Shown: positions 35,425 to 46,745 of the stretch, in pieces
Position numbering within the stretch: position 1 is the stretch's first letter
How the letters are laid out: every line of letters starts with the position of its first letter
DNA from: Bretschneidera sinensis
Taxonomy: Eukaryota; Streptophyta; Magnoliopsida; Brassicales; Akaniaceae
Length of the DNA stretch: 64,000 nt
Assembly: GCA_023935145.1 (NCBI GenBank)
Contig: CM043698.1
Location: forward strand, 67,702,501 to 67,766,500
Direction of reading: 5' to 3'
The notes under the pieces: generated by a model
What the model saw: only the letters and a program-made list of their open reading frames with translations
Databases searched by the model: none
What the model was told of the DNA's origin: nothing
Position numbers and translations under genes: made by a program

Positions 35425-35444
35425 CCTCTAGGCGCGCCTAGAGG
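35425..35444. repeat. perfect 20-bp palindrome
   Basis: CCTCTAGGCGCGCCTAGAGG lies at the end of a GC-rich island (35290-35450) in very AT-rich DNA, probably the remnant of a transposon end. The family is not recognised. Confidence 0.8.
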
Positions 35445-35559
35445 ATGCCTTTTAAAACATTGATTCAAAATATGCAAAAATCTTGGACATGTTCGAGTAT
35501 TATCATGCATTTGTTTGAAAGTGATTCAACTATTAACATTATGTTTTAAAAATGGAACA

Positions 35560-35561
<2 letters not shown>

Positions 35562-35611
<50 letters not shown>
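35562..35611. repeat. (AT)n microsatellite
   Basis: About 50 bases of alternating A and T. Confidence 0.95.
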
Positions 35612-35612
<1 letters not shown>

Positions 35613-37130
35613 TTGGCAAGATATGAGTGTTTTGTTTGTTTTATAAATTAACGATATTCATCATTCTTTTAATTAGGATGACAGTTTTTAATTTATTAGA
35701 ATGTTATTAATTTATCTTTTAAGAGAATAATTTTTAAGATTAAAATATTGATACATGTACGAGTGATTTTTAACTTATTTTGAAGTTAAATTACTTTGAA
35801 TTTATTTATATGCGATGTTTCAACAATTTTAAATTTTAAATATAATAATCTAGTGAGCTTATATCCCATGCATATCATGGGTCACAAGCTAGTTCTAATA
35901 CAACAATAGAAAGTTATAGCAATCCAAATTATAATAAAACAATAGAAGATTTAAGAATTCAAATTCTATTATAATTAAAATATTATTTTTATATAATCCA
36001 ATAATTACATAATCAAAATTGTGTCGTTTAAATAAGAGTATTTTTGTCTACCAAAAGTTTTATACCTATTTAGACTCTTTTTTTTTATATATGTTATAGA
36101 TGTAATTTTTTTATACACTACTTATATTATGCCATATATTCAGTTTTAATAGGAGAACATGAAAAACAATGCAATATTGCATGCTTATGGTTATTAAAGA
36201 CGTCTTCCAGTCTAGCTCATGGAAAAGGGATCACACTTAATTAATAATTGTTATTCTTTTAGGCAACACTAAATATTTAAATTGTGTTCAGTGATAAAAA
36301 GCTTAAGTTAGACCGTTAAATCGAAAGAATCCAAGTTCGACCATCATGAGTGTGACGGTTATTTTTTTTTATCAGTTTATTGGTCATTTTTTTCACTTTA
36401 GGTGGATAATTTGTATTATTATAAACTACAGTGTGACCGTTAAACTACGGTGTCATTATTATAAATGTGTACATCGATGTCTATGACTGTAATTACCGTT
36501 GATATGAAATTTTTTCAAATCTTAATTATTGAATAACTATGAGAACCAAACTATCTATCATATTAATGAATTGAAAATATTTTAAAATTATCAAATTACC
36601 CTTTCAGAATTTCTAAAATCTTTTATGCCGGATTACTTTTTTTAGGTTTGTGAAATGTTGAAAAACAACTTGTAATTTTGCTTGTTGTAATCATGGTTGA
36701 ATTACTAATTTGAATGAGAAAGTTCAGAGTTTATGTCAAGAATATTTCTTTTGACCAATCAATCAAGCAGACACCCTTGTACTAGGGGCTTTTCATGTTT
36801 TTTTTTTTATTTGGTTGGCATAGATGTTAGTACTGAGAATGTCATTATTTTAAATTAATGGATTTGATCGTAAATAAGTGCAAACAAGAGGATGTTGTTG
36901 TAATTTAACCTACATATTATTATATTATTGTGCATGTAAAGCAACGCTTCAAAAAAAACTATATCCATTTAATATATTTACTAGATTTTTTTATTAAATG
37001 AAAATCATTTCAATAAACTCGAATATTTTAGTTTAATGGTTAACTCTGAATTCTCTAAGAGATGCAAATTTGATTTTTTTTTTCTGTTAATGTAAAATTT
37101 TTTTTTTTTAGTTAAAAGACATAAATAAAG

Positions 37131-37212
37131 GCAAAAATTCAAATTAAAAAAGAGAAAAGAAAGTCTTTTGACTAGTGAAGGGCATCGGAAATTCGATTTT
37201 ATTTGAGCTTTA
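37131..37212. repeat. detached tail of the 917-bp repeat
   Basis: GCAAAAATTCAAATTAAAAA through gactagtgaagggcatcgg matches the unit 1 tail (33572-33651), about 3.5 kb away. It suggests that this tail is the end of a dispersed element and not just part of a local duplication. Confidence 0.75.
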
Positions 37213-37639
37213 TTATTGATATTTTTTAGTATCCATGTGGAGTAGTTAATTTCAAATTTTCAATAATCTCATTGAATCGATTAAAAAACATATAATATAA
37301 TGTAAAAATAAAAAATTTAAATATTTTGGCAAGATAAAAAATCTAATAAATCTGATAAAAAATTTAAGCATAATGAATAGTTGAAAAACTATTAGATAAA
37401 AAATATGAATATAATAAAAAGAAAAGAAAGCTAATAGATAGAGATAAAACTAATAAAAATATAAGATTTCAAAAATGAAATAAGTTAAATTTAAATATTA
37501 AAATATACAAAATTTTAATATAAAGTAAAGATGCACACTTGTCTTTAATTTATATAAATTCAAAATTTATATTGAAATTTAAATATAAAAAGTTTACATA
37601 GAATCTTCAATTTCAACTTTGAGTGTGTAATGAACATGA
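37213..37639. other. AT-rich DNA, nothing recognised
   Basis: No open frame or repeat supported. A/T-rich with many short aaaatataa-like runs. Confidence 0.4.
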
Positions 37640-37840
37640 TTACGTAACCAACATCATCACCCAAAGTGTACCTGCTCGCACCCATCGTTAATCTTGCATC
37701 ATATTCAGTAAGAGAAATCAAGGCTCTTTCCCATGTGCACTCTCATTTGTAATTAGCTTTGCCATAATACAGTCTTGTTCTACATGTCCCATACATCCAT
37801 AGAAATAGCAAAACCTTGGTAATTTCTAATACTTAAAAGA
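37640..37840 (-). pseudogene. LINE ORF1-like zinc-knuckle fragment
   Basis: The minus strand near 37820-37770 reads RFCYFYGCMGHVEQDC, resembling the CCHC knuckle of plant LINE ORF1 proteins (nucleic-acid binding), with the second Cys as Tyr. A degraded RWVRAGT-like segment follows about 25 codons later, as in those proteins. No intact frame remains. Confidence 0.45.
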
Positions 37841-38229
37841 GATTCAATCAAACTTTTTTATTAAGTTCACACAATTATGTAATCAAGCAAGAACAAAGAT
37901 TGAATAGCTCTAAATTAAAAGAGTAAGGGATAAGAAAGTGCAAACTCGATGTTCGACAATACCGGAATCTCTCTGATCCTACTTTCACTATTTTCAAAAA
38001 ATCTCTTTAAAGATTTAACTATAACAATTACTTCAAAGGTGTTACCCAAACTTTTACAAAGTTCTCTTCCAAAAAAATTTACACTCAAAATGTTGAACAC
38101 CTACACACTTACAAGAGTTACATCAACTCTTTCTTTTACAAAGACTGAATATGAGAAGATGTTTTGTTACAAGTGAGAATGCAATAAATACTTACAAATT
38201 AAATAAATTCTCTCCCACAAGATCAAAGT
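37841..38229. other. spacer between LINE fragments
   Basis: Two overlapping short open frames on opposite strands here show no recognisable domain. Nothing supported. Confidence 0.4.
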
Positions 38230-39170
38230 TTAAATATGGCTCAAGAAATGAATTCTGAAGCATCCGCACATATATTTACTTCCTTGAAATTGTGTTGAAG
38301 TTTGACTAGATTGAAGCCCTGAATCAATAACATGCAGTCATCAATAATGGAACCGTTAAGATGGGATATCGATTCTCCCTCCTTAATTAAGTCCACAACA
38401 GTTTTTGCATCAAGAACAATATGAAGGGAATCAATAACCAGGGTTACCAAAGGAAGATCCATCGGTTCAATTTAATCCAACCAACATCTAGCAGCATCCA
38501 GTTAATTAAAGATCTGATTTTTTAATTTTTTGGGGCTTTGCAACATGAAAAAATTCCACAACTCTGAATTTACAATCTATAACCAAGAAATGAATATCAA
38601 GATTTTGAGAAATCTATTCTGTTTCAGTCATTCTAAAGAATCCAACAATCTGTTATAAATAAATCACTCCAAGAAACACAAAAAATGAAGGAAGACAGCA
38701 TTTCACATTAGTTTGCAGCCACTCAAACAAAGGAAGAGAATTAAAGTTACTAATGCTGGCAGGCATTCACAAACAATGCCAAAAACTCCTTCCCAATAGC
38801 AATCTCTAAGAATATGAGTGTAGATTCTGAGGTTTGGCAGTACGAACAAGTATCAGAAGAAATAATATTGCGCATTACCAAGTTAGACTTAGAAGCAATG
38901 CAATCTCAGGCACACAACGATAGCTCTGTTTGTAGCCTGAGACTTCAAACCCAATCCCAATTCCTGATTTGACCCTAATCATCTCTACCTTCCTCACTCA
39001 ACTCATAGGCAGACTTTGAGTTAAATTGCCCATTATGAGATGACCCCAAATGAGCTGATCTGATTTTGAAGACAAATTTTGGTAAGATGTACCCTGAATA
39101 CAACTCGATAGCATCGAGTGACTCATTCTTTCCTACTTTTTTACTTTTAGAAAACATAAAACCCAAAGGG
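38230..39170 (-). pseudogene. LINE ORF2 tail: zf-RVT region and RNase H-like domain
   Basis: On the minus strand from 39166, HNGQFNSKSAYEL (39030s) is the segment preceding the zinc-binding zf-RVT domain of plant LINEs. NLVMRNIISSDTCSYCQTSES (38880s) gives its Cys pair, followed after a frameshift by HILRDCYWEGVF. Further on, 38462-38241 encodes an RNase H-like domain (VIDSLHIVLDAKTVVDLI, DCMLLIQGFNL, ANICADA-like ending). Intact LINEs use these for target-primed reverse transcription. It is broken by several stops and frameshifts. Confidence 0.75.
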
Positions 39171-39189
39171 AAAACAAAGGAAAATATAC

Positions 39190-41234
39190 AGTCAAAAGAA
39201 AAGTCTTATATTTGTCGAACACCATGAGTCAAACACAGGATGGTCATCCCTTAGCTTTTTCTAGCAAGAAGATAGGAACTAAGATGAGGTCAGCCTCTAC
39301 TTATGTTAAGGGACTATATACAATCACTGAGGCAGAAATGAAATGGAGGCAATACCTATTGGGCAGAAAGTTCGTCATCAAAACAGATCATAGAAGTTTG
39401 AAGAATCTCATGAATTAGGCGATTCAAACACCTGAACAACATCATTACTTAAGCAAATTGCTCGGGTTTAACTACACCATTGTCTACAGGCCTGGTAAAG
39501 AGAGCTGATGCACTCTCTAGAATTCCAGAGATTTTTACATCTCCTGAAGATACTCACACCAATCCTTAAGGACATCTACTACCCATGTCTAGTATTTCTT
39601 TTGTAATACTTGATCAACTTAAAAACTGACCTGAGCTACTCAACATACACAAAGCAATCCAAGCCGGTTCCCCATTGTACCCAGGTTACACCAACAAAGA
39701 AGGATTACTGAACCACAAGGGTAGGATAAGACTTAGCTTCACTTCAGAGTTATGACATCCACTCATCACTGAATTCTAATCTACACCTGTGGGAGGGCAT
39801 TCTGGTACACTTAGGACCTTCTTAAGATTGTCAGCTAACTTCTCTTGGCCTGAGAAAAGATGTTCAGAACATTGTAAAGAGTTGCATGGTTTGCCAATCC
39901 ACCAAATATCCTACAACTAAGCCTGCTGGTTTACTACAGCCCTTACCAGTTCCAGATCAGATTTGGGAAGAGGTATCTATGGACTTCATAACTGGACTTC
40001 CATTGTCAAAAAGGTGCACGATTATCTTAGTGGTCATTGATAGACTCTCCAAAGCTGCACACTTTGGAGCACTGCCTACATCACACAGTGTTGCCACTGT
40101 AGCTCAAACTCTTTCTCAACATTGTTATTAAACACCATGGCTTCCCTAAGTCCATAGTTTCTTATAGGGACTCCATCTTCCTTAGCAACTTCTGGAAGAA
40201 CCTGTTCACCCTCAGTGGCACTACACTCAATATGAGTTCTTCCTACCATCCTGAGACCGATGGCCAGACTGAAGTCTTTAATAGATGCTTGGCGCAATAC
40301 CTCAGGGCATTTGTCCATGACAACCCCAAGTTGTGGGACACCTTCTTACTCTGGGCAGAGTATTGGTACAACACCAATCATCACTCCACCGCGGGCATGA
40401 CACAATTCCAAGTTGTGCATGGGAGAACTCCTCCTACTGTCATAGATTACATGAGACAGTCTTCTAACATTGAAGCAGTGGAACACCAATTTTCTTCCAG
40501 AACTCAGCTACTCCAACTAAAAAGTAACTTGCTGCAGGTCCAAGCTAGAATGAAAGCTCCGGTAGACAAGCGTAGGAAGGAATGGTCTTTTCAAGACAAT
40601 GACTGGTCCTGATCAAACTACAACCCTACAGACAAACCTCTGTAGCACACAGAGCCACACAGAGCTCACAATAAACGGAGCAAAAGATACTATGGTCCTT
40701 TCTATAAAGCACAACTTCCAAAGGACAATAGAATTCACCGTGTCTTCCACATCTCCAAGCTGAAACCTTACACAGGACCATCTACAACACCACTTATCAG
40801 TTCCCTACCAACAGAAAGCATTAAAAATCAACCCATCATTGTGCCACAAGCTATACTGGCCAGGAGACATATCCTTCTTAAAGGACACCTCATCCCACAA
40901 CTTTTAGTCCGATGGGCATGGCTGCTTCCTGAGGAAACATTATGGGAAAACTTCTATGAACTTTCCCAGTGCTATCCATCCTTACACCTTGACGACAAGG
41001 TGGATTTCCAAGGGGATGGGAAAGATACGGATCAGATGAATGAAACTATACAACTACAACATGACAAAGGCAAGACATGGGAAAGGGACAAGGTGTCAGC
41101 AAGAGATGACATAGTAAACACTGATCAGGTCCCTAACACTATCCTGGTTCCTACACTAAGAAGAAGTGCCCCGATTAAGAAGCTTTATACTTAACTCTAA
41201 GCTCATATTGAAGAAGTTAGAGTAGTTATAATTC
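39190..41234 (+). pseudogene. chromovirus (Reina/Galadriel-like) RNase H, integrase and chromodomain, 5' truncated
   Basis: It begins inside RNase H (DGHPLAFSSKKIG, FVIKTDHRSLKNLMN, 39212-39418). The integrase zinc region is at 39760-39900 (VGGHSGTLRTFLRLSANF ... SCMVCQSTKYPT) and the core holds EVSMDFITGLP (Asp), SYRDSIF (Asp) and ETDGQTEVFNRC (Glu), so the triad survives over broken frames. A chromodomain follows at 40838-41010 (AILARRHILLKGHLIPQLLVRWAW ... ETLWENFYEL). The last frame ends at 41192-41194. Frame breaks at about 39417, 39505, 40128, 40612. The 5' half of the element is missing at the LINE boundary. Confidence 0.82.
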
Positions 41235-41517
41235 TGTTACAGTTAGTTAGAGAGGTATGCCAACTGTACTATGTAACAAATTGTCTTGTTACTGTCCAGC
41301 AAGAATCCTCTGGTATAAGTACTTGTACTCAATTGTAAGAAGTCATTGAATGATCATATTCTTGAGGCATTTCATCTGAAATCCTTTGGCGCTTTCCACT
41401 TTGCTCCAAAAGTGGCATTGCCTTTCAATTCTTGCAATTTTGTTTCATGCCTTCACATTCTTTTTCTTCGCTCTAATTTCTGTTTCTTTCTTCTCTCCTC
41501 TGATTTCCATCGTAACA
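41235..41517 (+). repeat. chromovirus 3' LTR (about 283 bp)
   Basis: It begins TGTTACAGTTAGTTAG and ends CATCGTAACA, giving matching inverted ends TGTTAC/GTAACA. It has a tataag-type core near 41316 and a pyrimidine-rich end. The short length fits Reina-type chromoviruses. No second copy exists in the window, so the boundaries rest on the termini. The LINE array starts right after it. Confidence 0.65.
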
Positions 41518-41664
41518 CCCTCCCACCTTTTCTGATTCCATTTCCAAACACCCAGACCATAGGGACCTCTCACCTCCTTAGACATCCAACCATTCGGCTC
41601 CAAATAAAACTTATTTCCGTCACTTTTCTCCAAAAGTGAACCTCCATTTATCTTCAAAACCATT
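41518..41664 (-). repeat. LINE-tail array, partial leading unit
   Basis: It encodes on the minus strand the GWMSKEVRGPYGLGVWK segment that follows ALLGKWLW in each unit. It is cut by the chromovirus LTR on its left. Confidence 0.75.
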
Positions 41665-42532
41665 TACCTAGAAAGGCTTTATTGAAAACAATGAGGGATT
41701 TGACCGAGACCACCCCTTTTTTCAATTGATTGCTTAACAACACCAAAACCACTCCATGCTCACACTTCATCTTTCACGAAGTCGACTATAACCCATGAAA
41801 CCCCCAAGGCTCTATAGGCGACCTCCCATGAACTCCTTAGACAACGAACAATATAACAAAAGAAGAAATATGGACACGACGAACCCCTTGCAAATATGGC
41901 ATCTATTAACAATCACATTTTTCTCTTTTCGTAAATTGTCAATTGTAAGAATTTTATCCTAAGCAGATTCCCACACAAAAAAACTTACTTTCTTAGGAGT
42001 AGGAGGACACCGAATTTCTTTCCAAGGGAAATTTTTGGAGCCTTCGGATTTGCTCCCTCTGGAAGAAATTTGCAATAAGAATACACTTCAAAACCTTTGT
42101 CCGAGCTTGGACTCTCTATCAAACCTTATCTTCCCTATTCACATCCAACCTTGTTCAATATAAAAAGGCAAAAAAACTCTCAACCATCTATATCGCTTCA
42201 CCACGGGCATTGCAATTGAAGGGCATATCCTAATAAGCCAAACTATTAGGAAATTAGACACAAGAACCAATTAGAGATTTTTTATCTCGCACAATGTTAA
42301 AGATGCACGAAAATTGGTCTTTAAGGGGAGTATTCCCATAGTGCGAGTCAAACCAAAGCAAAGTTCTTTTTTCGTTACCTACTAAGACAGAAACACACAC
42401 CGAGAAGCCCTCCCAACCTTTCCGAATCCATTTCACCTCCTTTGACATTCAACCATTCGGCTCCAAACCAAACTTAACTTCCACTACTTTTATCCAAAAG
42501 TGATCCTCCTTCACCATAAATTCTCCATAACC
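41665..42532 (-). repeat. LINE-tail unit 1 (868 bp)
   Basis: It contains the zf-RVT stretch near 41950-42080 and the VGNEKRT..WFD motif near 42350-42400. It lacks about 250 bp found in longer units between the KQPIEKG region (about 41725) and the downstream part, so the ERNR end is absent. Confidence 0.75.
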
Positions 42533-43362
42533 ATTTACCCAGAAGGGCTTTATCAAAAAGAATGAGGGATTTGAAACCGAGACCCAATTTCAATTGCTTG
42601 CTTAACACCCCACCTCACAAGATGATACTTACATTTCTCTTCCGTATTAGCCCAAAGGAACCTTCATTGAATGCTCTCTAACCACAAAATCAATACCCTC
42701 TACCTCATTTAAAAACAAAATCCCTTTAAACAAATAATTAAGAATTTTCCCGATTTCGTAAATTGTCAATGGTAAGAATTTTCTCCTAAACAGCATTCCA
42801 CATAAAGAAACTTACTTTCTTAGGAGCAAGAGGACAGCAAATTGCTTTCCATGGAAAACTTTTGGAGCCGTTCGGAATAGCCCCCGCTAAGAGAAATTTG
42901 TAATAAGAATTCACCTCAAAGCCTTTATCCGGGATTATACTCCATCTAGACTTGTCTTCAACATTCACATCCAACCTTGTCCGGTATAAGGATGCCAAAA
43001 CACTCTCAACCAACTCCATATCCAACAACAAATATTGAAAAAGAAGAGCACATCCAAAGAAACCACACCAATAGGGAATGCGATGCGCGAATCAATGAGA
43101 GTTTCTTTATTTCGCACAAAGTAGATGATCTCGGAAATTGGTCCTTCAAGGGAGTATTCCCACACCACGAGTCAAAACAATGGCGAATTCTTTTTCCATT
43201 ACCTAGTAAGACCGAAACACATGGCAAGAAAACCTCCCATCCTTTCCGAATTCATTTCCACACACCCACACCATAAGGAATTCTCACCTCCATAGATATC
43301 CAACCATTCCACCACTTTACTCCAAAAGTGATCCTCTTCCACCATAAATCTCCGTAATCATT
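42533..43362 (-). repeat. LINE-tail unit 2 (830 bp)
   Basis: It encodes NSYYKFLLAG...FPWKAICCPLAPKKVSFF at 42930-42790 and LLGNGKRIRHCFDSWCGN near 43215-43160 (minus strand). It has a different internal deletion from unit 1, removing the segment between about 42745 and 42760 relative to unit 3. Confidence 0.78.
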
Positions 43363-44436
43363 TACCTAGAATGGCTTTATTGAAAAGAACGATGGATTTG
43401 AAATAGAGAGACCCTTTTTCAATTGGTTGCTTAACAACTTCCCACCTCACTAGATGATACTTACTTATATTCCTCCCCCGTATTACCCCAGATGAACCTT
43501 CTTTGAATGCTCTCTACCACAAGATCAATAACCTCCACCTCATTCCCAAAAAATTCTCTTCAAACCGAAAATTAAGAGTATTAAACTAACTCTAATTACA
43601 TTAATGAGTCTCTTTACACCATCAAACACTTTACGGTTCCTCTCATTCCACACAATCCAAAAAAGAGTGAAGGAAATCAACTTGTAAGCTTTCTTAATCT
43701 TCTTAAAGGCCCTTGACCCACTCCAACCCCACATTTTCATCTTTGACGAAGCTAGCTATCACCCAAGAAACCCCTAGGGACTCTACACGCCTTCTCCAAG
43801 CACTTCTATTAATACATATTTCTCCCTGTTTTTGTAAATTGTCAATGGTAAGAATTTTCCCCCAAGAGGTTTCCCACACAAAGAAACTTACTTTCCTAAG
43901 AGCAAAATGACACCAAATTGCTTTCCAAGGGAAAATTTTGGATCCTTGTAAAGTAGCTCCCTCTAGGATAAATTTGTAAAAAGAATACACTTCAAATACT
44001 TTGTTTGAGCTTAGACTCCATCTAGCTTTATTTTCCTATTCAAATCCAACCTTGTTCGGTATAACGATGCTAAAAAGTTGTCACCCATCTCCAACTCCCA
44101 ATCATGGATGTTGCAAAAATAGGAACATCCAAAGAAGCCACACCATTAGGTAGTGAGACACACGAATCAATGAGAGCTTCTTTATCTCGCACAAGGTCAA
44201 AGATGCAAGAAAATTGGTCATTAAGGGAAGAGTATTCCCAAACCACAAATCAAACCAAAGCCCAATTCTTTTCCCGTAACCTACTAACTCCAAAACACAC
44301 AAAGAGAAGCCCTCTAGACCTTTTCGACTCGATTTCCACACCCTCACGAAAGGGACATCTCACCTCTTTAGACATCCAACCATTCGGCTCCAAACCAAAC
44401 TTAGCTCGCCCGCCACCATATATCTCCATAAAAAAT
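43363..44436 (-). repeat. LINE-tail unit 3 (1074 bp, most complete)
   Basis: On the minus strand it encodes LVGYGKRIGLWFDLWFGN (about 44290), FYKFILEG and FPWKAIWCHFALRKVSFFVWE (43975-43870). It then encodes SWGKILTIDNLQKQGE, FGVSWVIA-like text (about 43770) and FTLFWIVWNERNRKVFDG (43660-43610). Confidence 0.82.
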
Positions 44437-45580
44437 TACCTAGAAGGGCATTATTGAAAAGAATGAGGGTTTTGAGACCGGCACCCTTTTTTCAATTGGT
44501 TGCTAAACAACACCAAACCTGATAAGATGATAGTTGTATTCCTCCCCTGTATTACCCCAATTGGACTTCTTTGAATGCTCTCTGACCACAAAATCAATAA
44601 CCTCTACCTCATTTACAAAAATAATTCTTTCAAACCAAAAATTAAGTGTATTAAATCACTTATCTTATGTTACATCAATAGGCCTCTACACCATCAAACG
44701 CTTTAGAGTTGTTCATATTCCACACAATATAACAAATAGAGAAGGCAATCAATGTGTAAGCCACTTAATCTCCATAGATGCCCTCTACTCACTCCAAGCC
44801 AACACTTCATCTTTCACAAAGTCGGTATCATCAAAGAAACCCACAAGACTATACACCATCTACCAATAAGCCCTTCACAACAATAATCCAATAAAAGAAG
44901 AAAGGATTTAGCGCACCCCTTGCAAATAGATCATCTACTAACACGTACTTTTTCCCTTTTTTATAAAATGACAATGGAAGAATTTTCACCCAGCACCTTC
45001 CCACACAAAAATTTTTAATTTCTTTGGAGCAAGAAGACACCAAATTGCTTTCCAATGGAAATTTATGGAGCATACCGGAGAAACTCCCTTTAAGAGAAAT
45101 TTGTAATGAGAATTAATCACAACTTTTGTTTGTACTTCGACTGAAACTAGCCTTATCTTCCTATACACACCCAACATTATCATGGTATAAGGACGCCAAA
45201 AAGCTATCAACCACCTCCATCTCCAAATGATGGACATTGCAAAAATAGGCACATCCAAAGAAGCCACACCATTAGGGAATGAGACATACGAGTCAATGAG
45301 AGCCTCTTTACCTTGCAAAAGGTCAAAGATGCAACGAAATCGGTCTTGAAGTGAAATATTTCAGGCCATAAATTAAAAAAAAGCCGTGTTCTTTTCCCAT
45401 TACCCACTAAGTCCACACAAAGTGAGAAGCCCTCCCACCCTTTCTGAATCTATTTTCACAGACCCATACAAAAAGCACTTCTTACTTCCTTAGACATCTA
45501 ACCATTCAAATCCAAACCAAACTTAGCTACTACTACTTTCTCCAAAAGTGATCCTCCTCCACCATAAATCTCCATAATCG
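44437..45580 (-). repeat. LINE-tail unit 4 (1144 bp)
   Basis: Same order as unit 3: VGNGKRTRLFFNLW (about 45405), HYKFLLKG and KAIWCLLAPKKLKIFVWE (45110-45000), then a degraded end near 44690-44760. Numerous stops. Confidence 0.8.
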
Positions 45581-46310
45581 TTTACCTAGAAGGATTTTAT
45601 TGAAAAGAAAAAGGGATTTGAGACATAGAGCCCCTTTTTCAATTGGTTGCTTAACAACTTCCTACCTCACTAGATGATACTTATATTCCTCCCCCATATT
45701 ACCCCAAATGAACCATCTCAGAATGCTCTCCACCACAAGATCAATAACCTCCACCTCACTTCCAAAAAATTCCTTTTAAACCAAAAATTAAGTGTATCAA
45801 ATTAACTATTTCTAATTACATTAATAGGCCTCGGTACACCATCAAGCGTTCTACGGTTCCTCTCATTCAACAGAATCCAAAAAAATAAGGCTATCGACAT
45901 GTAAGCCTAATTGATCTCCTTAGAGACCCTCAACCCACTCCAAGCCCACACTTCATCATTCACAAAGCTAGCTATCACCTAAGAAACCGCAGGACTCTAT
46001 ACGCCTTCGCCCATAAACTCCTTACACAATGAATGATCCAATAAAAGATGAAATATGAACTCAACGCACCACTAGCAAACATAACATCAATTAACAAGCA
46101 TTTTTACCCTTTTTATAAATTGTCAATTGTAAGAATTTCCTCCCAAATGACTTCCCAAGCAAAGATATTTACTTAAGAGCAAGACGACATTTTGTGATAA
46201 GAACACACCTCAAAGACTTTTGTCCGTACTTAGACCCCAACTAGCCTTATCTTCCTATTCACACCCAACCTTATCATGGTACAAGGACACCAAAAAGCTA
46301 TCAACCATCT
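45581..46310 (-). repeat. LINE-tail unit 5, first part (split by E2)
   Basis: It encodes the array-unit end and zf-RVT region in decayed form. It stops at the CATCT TSD of E2 and resumes at 55779. The segment around 46180 is shortened relative to units 3 and 4. Confidence 0.8.
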
Positions 46311-46469
46311 TGATGAGTCTTAAATATTGCATATTTTAGACCCTTAACTTACATTTTTTATGCTCTTAGTTAGTAGTATTTTACTTCATTTTATGTTTTT
46401 CTTGTGTTTTGTGTGTTTTTACAGCTTTGTGGAGAAAGTGCAGCATTTCAGGTTGATTTGAAGCTTTTG

Positions 46470-46690
46470 GAGACATTGCGCTCGATCGCAACAGATATGT
46501 GATCGAGCGCACCAGCGCTCGAGCGCACCTGCCTTTGAACGAGCGCAAGGTCAACATCCCACATCGAAATATTTGAAGTTCAGTGCATCTGCGATCGATC
46601 GCAACAGACATGCGATCGAGCGCACACGAGATCGTGCGCACAAGACATGCGATCGATCGCACCACACTGCGATCGAGCGCACACGGGCCT
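46470..46690. promoter_or_regulatory. CGATCG palindrome array in E2 U3
   Basis: About nine variants of a GCGATCGATCGCA / GCGATCGAGCGCA motif are spaced about 15-40 bp apart, ending about 45 bp before the TATA box. Many are self-complementary. The block is CpG-rich in an otherwise AT-rich LTR. It recurs at 54667-54905 and in S3 at 59038-59232. It may be an enhancer or a methylation target; neither is shown. Confidence 0.7.
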
Positions 46691-46735
46691 GTATCCCACA
46701 TCATTTCTGTAACCTGTTTTACTCCGGATCTCCCC

Positions 46736-46745
46736 CTATATAAAC
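46736..46745 (+). promoter_or_regulatory. E2 LTR TATA box
   Basis: CTATATAAAC follows a CCCC run and precedes the leader. It is conserved in the 3' LTR (54953-54962) and in S3 (59279-59288). Confidence 0.8.

Larger units (their letters stand above)
34486..37130. other. AT-rich intergenic DNA with scattered repeats
   Basis: No gene recognised. Notable pieces are a perfect stem GGGGAGCC/GGCTCCCC at 34795-34812, and a locally GC-rich stretch 35290-35450 ending in a perfect 20-bp palindrome (35425-35444). There is also an (AT)n run at 35562-35611 and a short sequence at 36029-36075 resembling the start of the 31197/56558 repeat (aagagtatttttgtcta). Poly-T tracts are frequent. Confidence 0.5.

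Noticed and set aside
37915..38176. Overlapping frames on both strands between LINE fragments
   Set aside because: No recognisable motif and opposite-strand shadows of each other.
42977..44457. Plus-strand frames of about 100-117 codons in the LINE array
   Set aside because: Opposite strand of the LINE zf-RVT coding; not conserved between units.
46470..46690. Regularly repeated motif resembling a CRISPR array
   Set aside because: The window is eukaryotic; the motif is short, variable and unevenly spaced, lies within an LTR promoter, and has no spacers of constant length or cas genes.
46480..46700. CpG-rich, bacterial-looking stretch as contamination or transfer
   Set aside because: It lies inside an LTR found three times with plant-type TSDs and is continuous with the retrotransposon.
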